Assembly (NCBI RefSeq): GCF_030373265.1
Contig: NZ_JAUCZC010000003.1
Span: 152,986-216,985, forward strand
From: Blastomonas sp.
Lineage (GTDB): Bacteria > Pseudomonadota > Alphaproteobacteria > Sphingomonadales > Sphingomonadaceae
Direction of reading: 5' to 3'
DNA: 64,000 nucleotides
Positions 1 through 9,580 of this stretch are shown in pieces (positions within the stretch are counted from its first letter, which is position 1; each line of letters opens with the position of its first letter). Position numbers and translations under genes: made by a program. The notes below the pieces were generated by a model that searched no databases, was not told the origin of the DNA, and saw only the letters and a list, made by a program, of their open reading frames with translations.

Positions 1-159
1 CGGGCCGATGCACGTGACTGGGAGCAGTCGACCGAAACCACCGACAGCAAGCTGACCTTGCCGGGCGTGATCGTCGATGATCACTTCGCCGGTGTGGCCG
101 CGATGTCGGAAAACGGCGCGGAAAGCGCGATCACATTTGCAGGCCTGCCGCCGCGATAA
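1..159 (+). CDS. C-terminal end of an unidentified protein (partial)
   Basis: An open frame enters from the left edge and stops with TAA at 157-159, giving the last 52 residues of a protein. The visible part is acidic and soluble, with a short hydrophobic stretch (VIVDDHFAGVAAM) and no cysteine or recognisable catalytic motif. Because the start lies outside the window the family cannot be named. It precedes the FNR-like regulator by 56 bases with no obvious terminator. Confidence 0.55.
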   Translation, partial: RADARDWEQSTETTDSKLTLPGVIVDDHFAGVAAMSENGAESAITFAGLPPR

Positions 160-215
160 CTTCGGACTGGCGCAGCATGCTGTTCATAACGCATGTTAAG
201 CTGTAGAGAGACGGA

Positions 216-908
216 ATGAACGATTGTTCCACCTGCGTTGTACGCAACCGCGCGATTTGCGCCAGCCTTACTGTTGATGAGCTTGCGGTGCTGGGGAAGA
301 TGGGGCGGCGTCAGCGCGTCAAGGCGGGCCACACCCTGTTGTGGGAGGGCGATGACGCCCCGGTCGTCGCCAATGTGCTGGAAGGCGTGCTCAAATTGGT
401 GGTCGCGGCATCCGAAGGCCGCGAGCAGATCGTCGGTGTGGTCTTCGCCTCCGATTTCATCGGCCGCCCGTTCGGCAAGGAAAGCCCCTATACGGTGACC
501 GCGATGACCAATGCTGAGGTGTGCATCTTCAACCGCAACAGCTTCGACGATTTTGCCAGCGAGCACCCCGACCTTCAGCAGAAGCTGCTGCGCCGGACGC
601 TCGACGAACTCGACCGGGCGCGGCACTGGATGATGCTGCTCGGACGCAAGTCGGCTGCCGAAAAGGTCGCCTCGTTCCTGCTCGAAATGTCCGAGCGGAT
701 CACCGGCCAGGGGTGCGACACCGCCAATGCGCAGAACGTTTTCGAACTGCCCTTCGGCCGTCAGCAGATCGCCGACATTCTGGGTCTGACGATCGAGACG
801 ACCAGCCGCCAGCTCACCCAGATGCGAGGGGCCGGCGTGCTTGGCCTGCCCTCTCGCCGCGAGATCGTGATTCACGACCGCGCGGCGATGGAAGCAATGG
901 CTGGCTGA
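216..908 (+). CDS. fnrL: Crp/Fnr-family oxygen-sensing regulator (FnrL/FixK type)
   Basis: A 230-residue CRP/FNR regulator. Cysteines at residues 4, 7 and 15 (CxxCx7C) plus a later one in the VCIFNR segment (about residue 108) match the four-cysteine pattern that holds an oxygen-labile [4Fe-4S] cluster in FNR-type proteins. A cyclic-nucleotide-binding-like beta barrel follows (about 20-125), then a C-terminal winged helix with the recognition segment around GRQQIADILGLTIETTSRQL (about 180-200). The start is preceded by a GAGAG purine run. It lies beside the cbb3 operon, and FNR boxes occur before ccoN and hemN, so it is the likely activator of both under low oxygen. The family is certain; the exact name (FnrL or FixK) is inferred. 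Confidence 0.88.
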   Translation: MNDCSTCVVRNRAICASLTVDELAVLGKMGRRQRVKAGHTLLWEGDDAPVVANVLEGVLKLVVAASEGREQIVGVVFASDFIGRPFGKESPYTVTAMTNAEVCIFNRNSFDDFASEHPDLQQKLLRRTLDELDRARHWMMLLGRKSAAEKVASFLLEMSERITGQGCDTANAQNVFELPFGRQQIADILGLTIETTSRQLTQMRGAGVLGLPSRREIVIHDRAAMEAMAG

Positions 909-924
909 AGGCCTTCGGTCCGCT

Positions 925-1596
925 TTAGAAGCGGAAGCCCAGACCGGCGCTGATCACCCAGGGATCAAGCTCGTGCCGGGTGCGCAGCACCTCGACGCCA
1001 TTGGCGCGCCAGCTGGCCAGCGGGCGCATGAAATAGCGCTTGGCGTCGACCGAGACGAACATGCCTTTGTCGTTGATCGGAACATCGACTCCGGCCTGCA
1101 GCGCAGCGCCCACGGTATCGTTGATCTTCTGGCTGGTGGCGCCCAGCGCCCGCGTCGTCGCGCCGGGCTTTTCGTTGATGAAGATGAAATAGCTGGGCCC
1201 TGCGCCGATATAGGGGCGGATACCGCCGGCCTTGCCGAAATGGTATTTCAGCGTGACGGTCGCAGGTACGATCTTGGCGTTGGAGACAAGGCCTGCGCCA
1301 GCCAGCGCGCCGCGTCCATCGACATCATGCTGGGTCACCCCGGCGATCGTTTCCACCGATACCTGGTCGGTGAAGAAATATTCGATGGCGACGGTCGGCA
1401 CGAAATTGTCGTTGGCCTTGGTCTGGCTTCCCGCAGGCAAACCGATCAGGTCCAGCTTGACGTCCTTGATCTTGCCATCGGGTGCCACCAGCGTCCCCAG
1501 CACCTTGAAATGCACCTCGCCATTCTGCGCCATGGCCTGGCCGGGCAGAGCGATGGCAGCGGCCAATGCAGCGAGCGGGGCAATGTAGTTCTTCAT
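925..1596 (-). CDS. ompW: OmpW-family outer membrane protein
   Basis: A 223-residue protein with a classic Sec signal peptide (MKNYIAPLAALAAAIALPG, cleavage after AMA-QNG). The body is an eight-strand beta-barrel ending in aromatic F (SAGLGFRF), as needed for BAM insertion. The segment TVTLKYHFGKAGGIRPYIGAGPSY region is typical of OmpW. The start at 1596 is chosen because GGAGGAG lies a few bases upstream and the signal peptide begins there; a longer upstream frame is non-coding. It is divergent from ccoN across an interval that contains an FNR box. OmpW is often induced in low oxygen in other proteobacteria, which fits this arrangement. Confidence 0.85.
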   Translation of the reverse strand: MKNYIAPLAALAAAIALPGQAMAQNGEVHFKVLGTLVAPDGKIKDVKLDLIGLPAGSQTKANDNFVPTVAIEYFFTDQVSVETIAGVTQHDVDGRGALAGAGLVSNAKIVPATVTLKYHFGKAGGIRPYIGAGPSYFIFINEKPGATTRALGATSQKINDTVGAALQAGVDVPINDKGMFVSVDAKRYFMRPLASWRANGVEVLRTRHELDPWVISAGLGFRF

Positions 1597-1674
1597 GGGT
1601 TCAACTCCTCCTTGAGTGGCCGCATCCCTGCCGGGCCGGGAGTGCCAGCGCATTGATCCGGCGCAAAAAATTCG

Positions 1675-1688
1675 TTGATCAGGATCAA
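1675..1688. promoter_or_regulatory. FNR/FixK box (TTGATCAGGATCAA)
   Basis: This is an exact match to the FNR consensus TTGAT-N4-ATCAA. It lies 80 bases before the ccoN start and 79 bases before the OmpW start on the other strand, so it could serve both genes. A weaker half-matching copy (TTGATCCGGCGCAA) lies just upstream at 1653-1666. It is the expected target of the FNR-like regulator at 216-908. Confidence 0.85.
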
Positions 1689-1768
1689 TGTTTTGTCGCG
1701 CCAACCGGCGCATCAGCACCCCAGTAGAAGCGCGGGCCGGTGGCCTATCGCGTACGGGGACATACGTT

Positions 1769-3439
1769 ATGGATGGTTTGGTTCTGAAAACCGGCGGCTG
1801 GCTGGGGTTGGCGCTGCTGGCGCTGGCGATGGCGGTGTTTGCGGTCGACTGGCCGTTTGCGGTGCACATGACGACCGTGATGATCGCCTGTCTGCTCGCC
1901 TTGTGGTTCACCATGACCCGCGCGGACTATGGCGCGATCGCTCGCGGCATATTGAAGAGCCCTGCCGATCAGGGCCTGTATGATGACGATCCGGTGCGCT
2001 GGGGCGTCATCGCCACCCTGTTCTGGGGCGCTGCCGGCATGGCCGCCGGGCTGTACATCGCGTTGCAGCTCGCCTTCCCCGTGCTCAACCTGAACTTCGA
2101 ATACACCACCTTCGGACGTCTGCGGCCGCTGCACACCTCGGCAGTGATCTTCGCCTTTGGCGGCAACGCGCTGATCGCGACCAGCTTCTATGTCGTCCAG
2201 CGCACCTGCCGCGCGCGGCTCGCCTTCCCCAAAATGGCCCGCTTCGTGTTCTGGGGCTATCAATTGTTCATCGTGCTCGCCGCCACCGGCTATCTGATGG
2301 GGGTCACCGAGGCCAAGGAATATGCCGAGCCCGAATGGTATGTCGATCTGTGGCTGACGGTCGTCTGGCTGTGCTATCTCGCGGTGTTCGTCGGCACCAT
2401 CGTCAAGCGCCGCGAGCCGCATATCTATGTCGCCAACTGGTTCTATCTCGCCTTCATCATCACCGTGGCCATGCTGCACGTGGTCAACAACCTGTCGATG
2501 CCCGCGTCGATCTTCGGATCGAAGAGCTACTCGGCGTTCGCAGGCGTGCAGGATGCGCTGACCCAGTGGTGGTACGGCCATAACGCGGTCGGCTTCTTCC
2601 TGACCGCAGGCTTCCTGGCGATGATGTATTACTTCGTCCCCAAACAGGCCGAGCGCCCGGTCTACAGCTACCGGCTGTCGATCATCCACTTCTGGTCGCT
2701 GATCTTCCTGTATATCTGGGCAGGTCCGCACCACCTCCATTACACCGCGCTGCCCGATTGGGCGCAAACTCTGGGCATGGTGTTCTCGATCATGCTGTGG
2801 ATGCCCAGCTGGGGCGGCATGATCAACGGCCTGATGACACTCAACGGCGCCTGGGACAAGATCCGCACCGATCCGATCATCCGCATGATGGTGATGGCGC
2901 TCGCCTTCTACGGGATGAGCACCTTCGAAGGCCCGATGATGTCGATCAAATGGGTCAACTCGATGTCGCATTACACCGACTGGACCATCGGCCACGTCCA
3001 TAGTGGCGCGCTTGGCTGGAACGGCATGATCACCTTTGCCTGCGTCTATTATCTGGTGCCCCGCCTGTGGAACCGTCCGCGCCTGTACAGCCTGCGCATG
3101 GTAAACTGGCACTTCTGGCTCGCGACGGTGGGGATCGTTTTCTACGCCGCCTCGATGTGGGTCGCGGGCATCATGCAGGGCCTGATGTGGCGTGAATACG
3201 GAGCCGACGGCTACCTCGTCTACAGCTTCGTCGAAAGCGTCGCGGCGATGCACCCGATGTACCTGATCCGCGCCACGGGCGGTCTGCTCTACCTCGCCGG
3301 GTTCATCGTGATGATCGTCAACGTGTGGGCGACGATCGCGGGCAACATCCGCGAGGAAAAGCCGATGACCGAAACGCCGCACAATCCCGCCGCCGATCGC
3401 CCGGCTCCGCTGCCCGGCGCCGCCGTGCCCGCCGAATAA
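1769..3439 (+). CDS. ccoN: cbb3-type cytochrome c oxidase subunit I
   Basis: The catalytic subunit of the high-affinity cbb3 terminal oxidase, 556 residues with about 12-14 membrane helices, holding haem b and the haem b3-CuB centre. Conserved blocks include [19 protein letters not shown], the [16 protein letters not shown] segment with the CuB histidines and the [11 protein letters not shown] block with haem ligands. The start at 1769 has GGGGA eight bases upstream; a longer in-frame extension from 1688 would begin inside the FNR box and is rejected. The C-terminal tail is short, soluble and proline-rich. First gene of the ccoNOQP-GHIS operon. Confidence 0.97.
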   Translation: MDGLVLKTGGWLGLALLALAMAVFAVDWPFAVHMTTVMIACLLALWFTMTRADYGAIARGILKSPADQGLYDDDPVRWGVIATLFWGAAGMAAGLYIALQLAFPVLNLNFEYTTFGRLRPLHTSAVIFAFGGNALIATSFYVVQRTCRARLAFPKMARFVFWGYQLFIVLAATGYLMGVTEAKEYAEPEWYVDLWLTVVWLCYLAVFVGTIVKRREPHIYVANWFYLAFIITVAMLHVVNNLSMPASIFGSKSYSAFAGVQDALTQWWYGHNAVGFFLTAGFLAMMYYFVPKQAERPVYSYRLSIIHFWSLIFLYIWAGPHHLHYTALPDWAQTLGMVFSIMLWMPSWGGMINGLMTLNGAWDKIRTDPIIRMMVMALAFYGMSTFEGPMMSIKWVNSMSHYTDWTIGHVHSGALGWNGMITFACVYYLVPRLWNRPRLYSLRMVNWHFWLATVGIVFYAASMWVAGIMQGLMWREYGADGYLVYSFVESVAAMHPMYLIRATGGLLYLAGFIVMIVNVWATIAGNIREEKPMTETPHNPAADRPAPLPGAAVPAE

Positions 3440-3450
3440 GGAGCCTGACA

Positions 3451-4257
3451 ATGGCCGATAACACCACCGAGCCGCGCTTCAGCCACAAGAAGCTCGAACG
3501 CAACGTCACCCTGCTCAGCCTGGGCGCTCTGGTCGCGGTCGCCATCGGCGGCATCGTCGAGATCGCACCCTTGTTCTGGATCGACAACACCATCGAGAAG
3601 GTGGACGGCATGCGCCCGTACACCCCGCTCGAGCTGTCGGGCCGCAACATCTACATGCGCGAGGGCTGCTATACCTGCCATAGCCAGATGATCCGTCCGT
3701 TCCGTGACGAGGTCGAACGCTATGGCCATTACAGCCTGGCGGCAGAGAGCATGTACGACCACCCGTTCCAATGGGGGTCCAAGCGCACCGGGCCCGATCT
3801 GGCGCGCGTCGGCGGCCGCTATTCGGACGAATGGCACCGCGCGCACCTCATCGATCCGCGCAGCGTCGTCGGCGAATCGATCATGCCGCCTTATGCCTTC
3901 CTCGCCGAAAAGGATCTGGTCACTGGCGACATGTCCAACGACCTGACCGCATTGTCGCGGGTGGGCGTGCCTTACACGAAGGCCGCAATCGCTGCCGCCA
4001 ATGCCGATCTCAAGGCGCAGGCCGACCCCGATGCCGATGGCGCCGACGAGCTCAAGGCGCGCTACCCCAAGGCGCAGGTGCGCGACTTTGACGGCGATCC
4101 CACCCGCATCACCGAGATGGATGCGCTGATCGCCTATCTCCAGATGCTGGGCACGCTGGTCGATGTCGAGAAGGCCGCGCCGCAGGATCAGGGGTCCGCG
4201 CCCGCACCGGTCGCGGCTGCGGCAGGCTCTGCCACCGTTAAGGGAGGCAACCCATGA
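3451..4257 (+). CDS. ccoO: cbb3 oxidase monohaem cytochrome c subunit
   Basis: CcoO is the membrane-anchored monohaem cytochrome c that passes electrons to CcoN. It has 268 residues: an N-terminal membrane helix (about 20-45) and a single haem motif CYTCH followed by [15 protein letters not shown], a CcoO signature. Start 3451 follows an AAGGAG site and lies 11 bases after ccoN. The stop overlaps the ccoQ start (ATGA). The C-terminal 30 residues are rich in alanine and proline. Confidence 0.97.
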   Translation: MADNTTEPRFSHKKLERNVTLLSLGALVAVAIGGIVEIAPLFWIDNTIEKVDGMRPYTPLELSGRNIYMREGCYTCHSQMIRPFRDEVERYGHYSLAAESMYDHPFQWGSKRTGPDLARVGGRYSDEWHRAHLIDPRSVVGESIMPPYAFLAEKDLVTGDMSNDLTALSRVGVPYTKAAIAAANADLKAQADPDADGADELKARYPKAQVRDFDGDPTRITEMDALIAYLQMLGTLVDVEKAAPQDQGSAPAPVAAAAGSATVKGGNP

Positions 4258-4412
4258 GCTATGACGAACTGCGCCACTTCGCCGACAGCTGGGGCCTGCT
4301 GGCGATGACCATCCTGTTCCTCGGCCTCATCGCCTGGCCTTTCCGCAAGGGTGCGCGTCAGCACAACCACGACGCAGCCAACATGATCTTCAGGGACGAC
4401 GACAATGTCTGA
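4254..4412 (+). CDS. ccoQ: cbb3 oxidase small subunit CcoQ
   Basis: A 52-residue single-helix protein (helix about 14-29, [16 protein letters not shown]) followed by basic RKGAR and an acidic tail, the usual CcoQ/FixQ build. It stabilises the oxidase complex. It starts four bases inside the end of ccoO, with AGGGAGG upstream, and its last codons overlap the start of ccoP by eight bases, so translation is probably coupled. Confidence 0.9.
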   Translation: MSYDELRHFADSWGLLAMTILFLGLIAWPFRKGARQHNHDAANMIFRDDDNV

Positions 4413-5349
4413 CACACCGCGCTTCGACGAACCCACCGGCACCCACACCGTCGGCCATGAATGGGACGGCATCGAGGAACTGAACACCCCTCTGCCGCGC
4501 TGGTGGCTGTGGACGTTCTATGCCTGCATCGCGTGGGCGGCGGTCTATGTCGTGCTCTACCCAGCCTGGCCGATGGTCAACAGCGCGACGCAGGGCGTGC
4601 TCGGCTGGAGCAGCCGCGGCGACCTTGAGAAGGAGATGGCAGGCCACACCGCAAAGCGCGCGCCGATCGTCAACGCCATTGCCGCCATGCCGATCGCTGC
4701 CCTTCCTTCAAAGCCCGAACTGCTCGAAGCCGCGATCCAGGGCGGCAGCGCCGCGTTCAAGGTGCATTGCGTGCAGTGCCATGGCGCGGGCGGCGCAGGC
4801 GTGGTCGGGCTGTACCCCAGCCTGACCGATGACGACTGGCTATGGGGCGGCGACCTTGCCACCATCGAGACGACACTGATCCACGGCATCCGCAATCCCG
4901 ACCATGACCTGACCCGGGTCAACAGCATGCCCGCTTTCGGTCGTGACGGCATATTGGACAGCACCGCGATCAACGATCTGGTCAGCCACGTCCGCGTGAT
5001 CAGCCGCCAGGAAAAGCCCAGCGCTGCTTCCGCGCGCGGCGCCGCGTTGTTCGAGAACAACTGTGTCGCGTGCCATGGTACCAATGGCGAAGGCATTCGC
5101 GAGCTCGGCGCGCCCAAGCTGACCGATCCCGTTTGGCTCTATGGCGGCAGCCGCGATGCCATCGCCAAGACCATCCACAACCCGCGCAATGGCGTAATGC
5201 CGCGCTGGAACGACAAATTGGACGCGGTGACGATCCGGATGCTCGCGGCGTACGTCCATTCGCTGGGCGGCGGCGAGAATGCGCCCGCACCGGTCGTACC
5301 TGCGGCTGCAGAAGCTGCAGCCCCCGACAAGGCCCCGGCCAATGGCTGA
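4405..5349 (+). CDS. ccoP: cbb3 oxidase dihaem cytochrome c subunit
   Basis: CcoP is a dihaem cytochrome c of 314 residues. The N-terminus has the typical GHEWDGIEELNTPLPRWW segment before a membrane helix. Two haem motifs follow: CVQCHG (about residue 121) and CVACHG (about residue 219), each in a cytochrome c domain. It receives electrons from soluble cytochrome c or the bc1 complex. The C-terminus is Ala/Pro-rich. Its stop overlaps the ccoG start. Confidence 0.97.
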   Translation: MSDTPRFDEPTGTHTVGHEWDGIEELNTPLPRWWLWTFYACIAWAAVYVVLYPAWPMVNSATQGVLGWSSRGDLEKEMAGHTAKRAPIVNAIAAMPIAALPSKPELLEAAIQGGSAAFKVHCVQCHGAGGAGVVGLYPSLTDDDWLWGGDLATIETTLIHGIRNPDHDLTRVNSMPAFGRDGILDSTAINDLVSHVRVISRQEKPSAASARGAALFENNCVACHGTNGEGIRELGAPKLTDPVWLYGGSRDAIAKTIHNPRNGVMPRWNDKLDAVTIRMLAAYVHSLGGGENAPAPVVPAAAEAAAPDKAPANG

Positions 5350-6796
5350 AGCAGACACCCTTGCGGGCAACGATGGCCCGCTCTACGCCGCGCGCAAGGG
5401 TGTCTACCCCAAGAAGGTGGATGGGACCTTCCGCCGCCTGAAATGGCTGATCATGGGCGTCGCGCTCGCGATCTATTACGGCACGCCGTGGATCCGCTGG
5501 GATCGCGGCCCTTATGCGCCCGATCAGGCGGTGCTGATCGATCTTGCCAACCGGCGCTTCTACATGTTCCAGATCGAGATCTGGCCGCATGAATTCTATT
5601 ATGTCGCCGGCCTGCTGATCATGGCGGGGATCGGCCTGTTTCTGGTGACCAGCGCGGTGGGCCGCGCATGGTGCGGCTATGCCTGTCCGCAGACGGTGTG
5701 GACCGATCTGTTCCAGCATGTCGATCGACTGATCGATGGCGACCGCAACGCGCAGATCCGCCTCGCCAATGGGCCCTGGTCGGCCGAGAAGGTCGCCAAG
5801 CGCGCCGCCAAATACGCGATCTACCTCGCCATCGCCTTCTGGACCGGCGGCGCGTGGATCATGTACTTTGCCGATGCGCCAACGCTGACCCGCGATTTCT
5901 GGACCGGGGACGCGGCTTTCGTCGCCTATGGCACCGTCGCCGCGCTGACTGCGACGACCTTCGTGCTGGGCGGCTTCATGCGCGAGCAGGTGTGCATCTA
6001 TATGTGCCCGTGGCCGCGCATCCAGACCGCGATGATGGACGAAAAATCGCTGCTGGTGACCTACAAGGATTGGCGCGGCGAACCGCGCGGCAGCCTCAAG
6101 AAAGCGCTCGCGCACCCCGGATCGATCGGTGACTGTATCGACTGCAACCAGTGTGTCGCGGTCTGCCCCACCGGGATCGACATCCGCGAAGGGCCGCAGA
6201 TCGGCTGCATCACCTGCGCGCTGTGCATCGATGCCTGCGACACCGTGATGGCGCAGGTCGGACGCCCGCGCGGGCTGATCGATTATTGCGCGCTCGATGA
6301 CGTCGCGGTCGAGAAGGCCGGCGGCACCGCGCCGCCGGTGCTCAAGACGCTGCTGCGCCCGCGGCTGATGATCTATCTCGCTATCTGGAGCGCAATCGGG
6401 GCTGCGATGCTGTTCTCGCTGGGCGAGCGCACCCGGCTCGACCTGTCCGTCCAGCACGAGCGCAGCCCGCTCTATGTCCAGCTCTCCGACGGCATGATCC
6501 GCAACAACTACACGCTCAAGCTGCGCAACATGGAAACGCGCCCGCGCAAGGTGGCGATCACGGTCAGCGGTCTGCCCGGCGCGCAATTGTGGACCGAGAA
6601 CGGATCGCGCGAGAAGGCCAGCCAGCGAGTGAACATGACGATCTCGCCCGACAGCGTCACCCGCGTCCGCTTGTTCGTCGCAGCGCCGGCGCAAGGCCTG
6701 GCGCGGCAGGACTTCACCATCGCAACCTATGGCCGCGACGGCGATCCGCGCGGTGATACCGACACCATCCAGTTCGACCGCCCGGAGGCACAATGA
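5342..6796 (+). CDS. ccoG: cytochrome c oxidase accessory protein CcoG (RdxA/FixG)
   Basis: A 484-residue membrane Fe-S protein needed for copper delivery to cbb3 oxidase, acting as a Cu(II) reductase in studied bacteria. It shows an N-terminal membrane domain with CGYACPQTVW and CIYMCPW, then a double 4Fe-4S ferredoxin module (CIDCNQCVAVCP and CITCALCIDAC, about residues 264-305), a further helix, and a C-terminal FixG Ig-like domain. The start at 5342 overlaps the ccoP stop; a longer extension is rejected because it would overlap ccoP heavily. Confidence 0.95.
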   Translation: MAEADTLAGNDGPLYAARKGVYPKKVDGTFRRLKWLIMGVALAIYYGTPWIRWDRGPYAPDQAVLIDLANRRFYMFQIEIWPHEFYYVAGLLIMAGIGLFLVTSAVGRAWCGYACPQTVWTDLFQHVDRLIDGDRNAQIRLANGPWSAEKVAKRAAKYAIYLAIAFWTGGAWIMYFADAPTLTRDFWTGDAAFVAYGTVAALTATTFVLGGFMREQVCIYMCPWPRIQTAMMDEKSLLVTYKDWRGEPRGSLKKALAHPGSIGDCIDCNQCVAVCPTGIDIREGPQIGCITCALCIDACDTVMAQVGRPRGLIDYCALDDVAVEKAGGTAPPVLKTLLRPRLMIYLAIWSAIGAAMLFSLGERTRLDLSVQHERSPLYVQLSDGMIRNNYTLKLRNMETRPRKVAITVSGLPGAQLWTENGSREKASQRVNMTISPDSVTRVRLFVAAPAQGLARQDFTIATYGRDGDPRGDTDTIQFDRPEAQ

Positions 6797-7266
6797 TGAG
6801 CACCTACCCTGCGAAAAAGCCGTTTACCGGCTGGCACATGACCGCGATCCTGGTTGGGTTCTTCGCTATCGTCATGGCGGTCAACTTCACCATGGCGGGC
6901 TTTGCGATGTCGACCTTTGGCGGCAAGGTTGTCGAAAACAGTTATGTCGCCAGCCAGCATTATAACGATCTGCTCGACCGCGCCGCAGCGCAGGACGCCA
7001 TGGGCTGGGACGAGACGATCACGCTCGACGCCGATCGGCATGTCCGGCTGTCGCTCACCCATCTGGGGGAACCGCTCGCCATCTCCGGCGTCACCGCAAT
7101 GCTCAGCCACCCACTGGGGCGCGTTCCGGCGACGGCGCTGCGCTTTGCGCCCGATGGCACGGGCGCGATGCGCTCGGTCGAGGCGCTGGCACCGGGCCGC
7201 TGGCGGCTGGACGCCTCGGTGCGCCACGGCAGCGACGAGGCGCGCTACCGGAGCGATGTGCAATGA
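6793..7266 (+). CDS. ccoH: FixH/CcoH-family oxidase assembly protein
   Basis: A 157-residue protein with a short cytoplasmic N-terminus (KPFTGWHM, typical of FixH), one membrane helix (about 15-40) and a periplasmic domain. CcoH is needed for stable assembly of cbb3 oxidase. It overlaps the ccoG stop by four bases (ATGA) and its own stop overlaps ccoI. Two adjacent ATGs (6793 and 6796) are both possible starts. Confidence 0.9.
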   Translation: MMSTYPAKKPFTGWHMTAILVGFFAIVMAVNFTMAGFAMSTFGGKVVENSYVASQHYNDLLDRAAAQDAMGWDETITLDADRHVRLSLTHLGEPLAISGVTAMLSHPLGRVPATALRFAPDGTGAMRSVEALAPGRWRLDASVRHGSDEARYRSDVQ

Positions 7267-9422
7267 GCGCGCTTGCCAACCTCGCCCCCCGGCCCGCCCC
7301 CAGGCCCACAGCGCCAACCGCGCTGGTCGAGCGCGACTTTGCCGTGCCCGATATCCGCTGCGCCGGGTGCATCTCCAAGCTCGAGCAGGGCCTGGTGCGT
7401 GATTCCAGGATCCATACGGCCCGGGTCAACTTCACCGAAAAGCGGGTGCATCTCTCGTGCGCAGCCGATGCGCAGATGCCCGAACTGCTCGGCGCTTTCA
7501 CCTCCCTGGGGTTCGAGGCACACCCGATTGGCGATGGCCCCCGCGAGATCGATGCCGATGCCGCGAACAGCCGTGAGCTGTTGCGGGCAGTCGCAGTCGC
7601 CGGCTTTGCGATGATGAACATCATGCTGCTCTCGGTCTCGGTCTGGTCGGGCGCGGCGGGCGTCACCCGCGACCTGTTCCACTGGCTGTCGGCGATGATC
7701 GCCCTGCCGACCATTGCCTATGCGGGACGGCCATTCTTCCGCTCGGCATGGCGCGCGGTCAGCCACGGCACCACCAACATGGATGTGCCGATCAGCATCG
7801 GCGTCACGCTCGCCACCGCGCTCAGCCTCTACGAGACCGCGACGCACGGCCCGCACGCCTATTTCGACAGCGCGGTGATGCTGCTGTTCTTCCTGCTGTG
7901 CGGCCGCTGGCTCGACAGTGTGATGCGCGACCGTGCGCGCGGCGGCGTCACCGCGCTGCTGCGCAACATGGGCACCGGCGCGATGGTGTTTGAAAGTGAC
8001 GGCTCCACCCGCTGGGTCGATGCGACCGAGCTCGACCCCGGCATGGTCATGCTGGTCGCCGCCGGCGAACGGTTGGCGGCCGACGGCGTGATCGTGGCGG
8101 GCGCAAGCCGGATCGACCTCTCGCTGCTCACCGGCGAAAGCGCACCGCAGCAAGCCGCGCTCGACGATGTCGTTCACGCTGGCACGCTCAACCTCGAAAC
8201 CCCGATCCGGGTGCGCGTCACCGCAGCAGGCACCGACACCGCGATTGCCGATATCGCGCGGCTGATGGGCGAGGCCTCGCAGGGCAAGTCTCGCTATGTC
8301 CGCATCGCCGATCGCGCGGCCAAGCTCTATGCCCCCGCCGTCCACGCGCTGGCATTGCTGGCGTTCGCCGGCTGGATGCTGGCGGGCGCGGGCTGGCACG
8401 ATGCGCTGCTGATTGCGGTGGCGGTGCTGATCATCACCTGCCCCTGCGCTCTGGGTCTGGCCGTGCCCGCGGCACAGATCGTCGCGGCCGGCGCGCTGAT
8501 GAAGGTCGGCGTGCTGATCAAGGATGGCTCCGCGCTCGAACGGCTGGCAGAAGTCGACCGCGCGCTGATCGACAAGACCGGAACGCTCACCCTGGGCCGC
8601 CCCGTGGTGAGCAACCTCTCCGAGATCGGGCTCGAGCACCGCGCTTTGCTGCTCGCGCTGGCGCGTGCCAGCCGTCACCCGCTGAGCGCGGCGCTGACCC
8701 GCGACCTGGGGGCAGAGAAGATTGTCGCTGCGGATGTCACCAACGTGCAGGAAACCCCGGGCTTCGGCGTCGAGGCCGAATGGCAGGGCCATGTCGTCAC
8801 TCTGGGGCGTCCGCAAAGTGGCGATGCGGGCACCGAACTGGTCTCCGAACTTGCGATCGACATGCACCCGGTGGCGACGGTGCGCTTCGCCGATGCCCTG
8901 CGCCCGGATGCGGTGGAGGCGATCGCGGCCCTGGACAGGCTGGGCATCGACGCGATGATCCTGTCGGGCGACCGCGCAACCGCCGTCGCTCCCGTCGCCC
9001 GCACGCTCGGGCTGACCGCGATGACCGGCATGAGCCCGCAGGACAAGCTGGCTACGATCTCGCGCCACTCGGGCGCCGGCCACAAGGTGTTGATGATCGG
9101 CGATGGCCTCAACGACGGCCCCGCCCTCGCCGCCGGCCATGCCTCGATGGCGCCCGGGTCGGCCAGCGATGTCGGCAAGAACGCCTCGGACTGCATCTTC
9201 ATGGGCGACCGGTTGATGCCGGTGGTCGACACCATCCGCATGGCGCGCCGCACCCAGGCCATCGTCCGCCAGAACTTCGCGCTGGCGATCGGCTACAACG
9301 TCGTCGCCGTGCCTTTGGCCTTTGCCGGGCTGGTGACGCCTCTGGTGGCGGCGCTGGCGATGTCCGGATCCTCGCTGATCGTGGTCAGCAACGCGTTGCG
9401 ACTCAAAAGGGCATTGAAATGA
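7263..9422 (+). CDS. ccoI: copper-translocating P1B-type ATPase CcoI
   Basis: A 719-residue P-type ATPase that exports or delivers copper for cbb3 oxidase maturation. A metal-binding HMA domain carries CAGC at residues 33-36. The membrane copper site is CPC (residues 393-395). The phosphorylated aspartate is in DKTGT (Asp437) and the hinge is GDGLNDGPAL. Its position in cco operons and its divergent HMA domain distinguish CcoI from general copper-efflux CopA. It overlaps ccoH and ccoS by four bases each. Confidence 0.95.
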   Translation: MSALANLAPRPAPRPTAPTALVERDFAVPDIRCAGCISKLEQGLVRDSRIHTARVNFTEKRVHLSCAADAQMPELLGAFTSLGFEAHPIGDGPREIDADAANSRELLRAVAVAGFAMMNIMLLSVSVWSGAAGVTRDLFHWLSAMIALPTIAYAGRPFFRSAWRAVSHGTTNMDVPISIGVTLATALSLYETATHGPHAYFDSAVMLLFFLLCGRWLDSVMRDRARGGVTALLRNMGTGAMVFESDGSTRWVDATELDPGMVMLVAAGERLAADGVIVAGASRIDLSLLTGESAPQQAALDDVVHAGTLNLETPIRVRVTAAGTDTAIADIARLMGEASQGKSRYVRIADRAAKLYAPAVHALALLAFAGWMLAGAGWHDALLIAVAVLIITCPCALGLAVPAAQIVAAGALMKVGVLIKDGSALERLAEVDRALIDKTGTLTLGRPVVSNLSEIGLEHRALLLALARASRHPLSAALTRDLGAEKIVAADVTNVQETPGFGVEAEWQGHVVTLGRPQSGDAGTELVSELAIDMHPVATVRFADALRPDAVEAIAALDRLGIDAMILSGDRATAVAPVARTLGLTAMTGMSPQDKLATISRHSGAGHKVLMIGDGLNDGPALAAGHASMAPGSASDVGKNASDCIFMGDRLMPVVDTIRMARRTQAIVRQNFALAIGYNVVAVPLAFAGLVTPLVAALAMSGSSLIVVSNALRLKRALK

Positions 9423-9580
9423 ACGGCCTGCTCGTCCTGATCCCCATCGCCCTGTTGCTTGGGCTGTTGGGCCTTGCCGCGTTCTTCTGGTCACTGAAGC
9501 GCGGACAGTTCGACGACATGGACGGCGCGGCCTTGCGCATCTTCGTCGACGACGAAGAGGACAAGGCGGTGCAGCCATGA
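9419..9580 (+). CDS. ccoS: cbb3-type oxidase assembly protein CcoS
   Basis: A 53-residue protein with one N-terminal membrane helix (LVLIPIALLLGLLGLAAFFW), then the diagnostic SLKRGQFDDMDGAALRIF segment of CcoS. CcoS is needed for cofactor insertion into the oxidase. The start overlaps the ccoI stop by four bases and its stop overlaps the next start by four bases. Confidence 0.93.
   Translation: MNGLLVLIPIALLLGLLGLAAFFWSLKRGQFDDMDGAALRIFVDDEEDKAVQP

Noticed and set aside
925..1914. A longer OmpW form starting at 1914
   Set aside because: The extra N-terminus has no homology pattern, crosses the FNR box and precedes a good signal peptide with its own GGAGGAG.
7245..9578. A 777-codon minus-strand open frame over ccoI and ccoS
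   Set aside because: It mirrors high-GC codon positions of the cco operon, has low-complexity Arg/His-rich product and no start signal.
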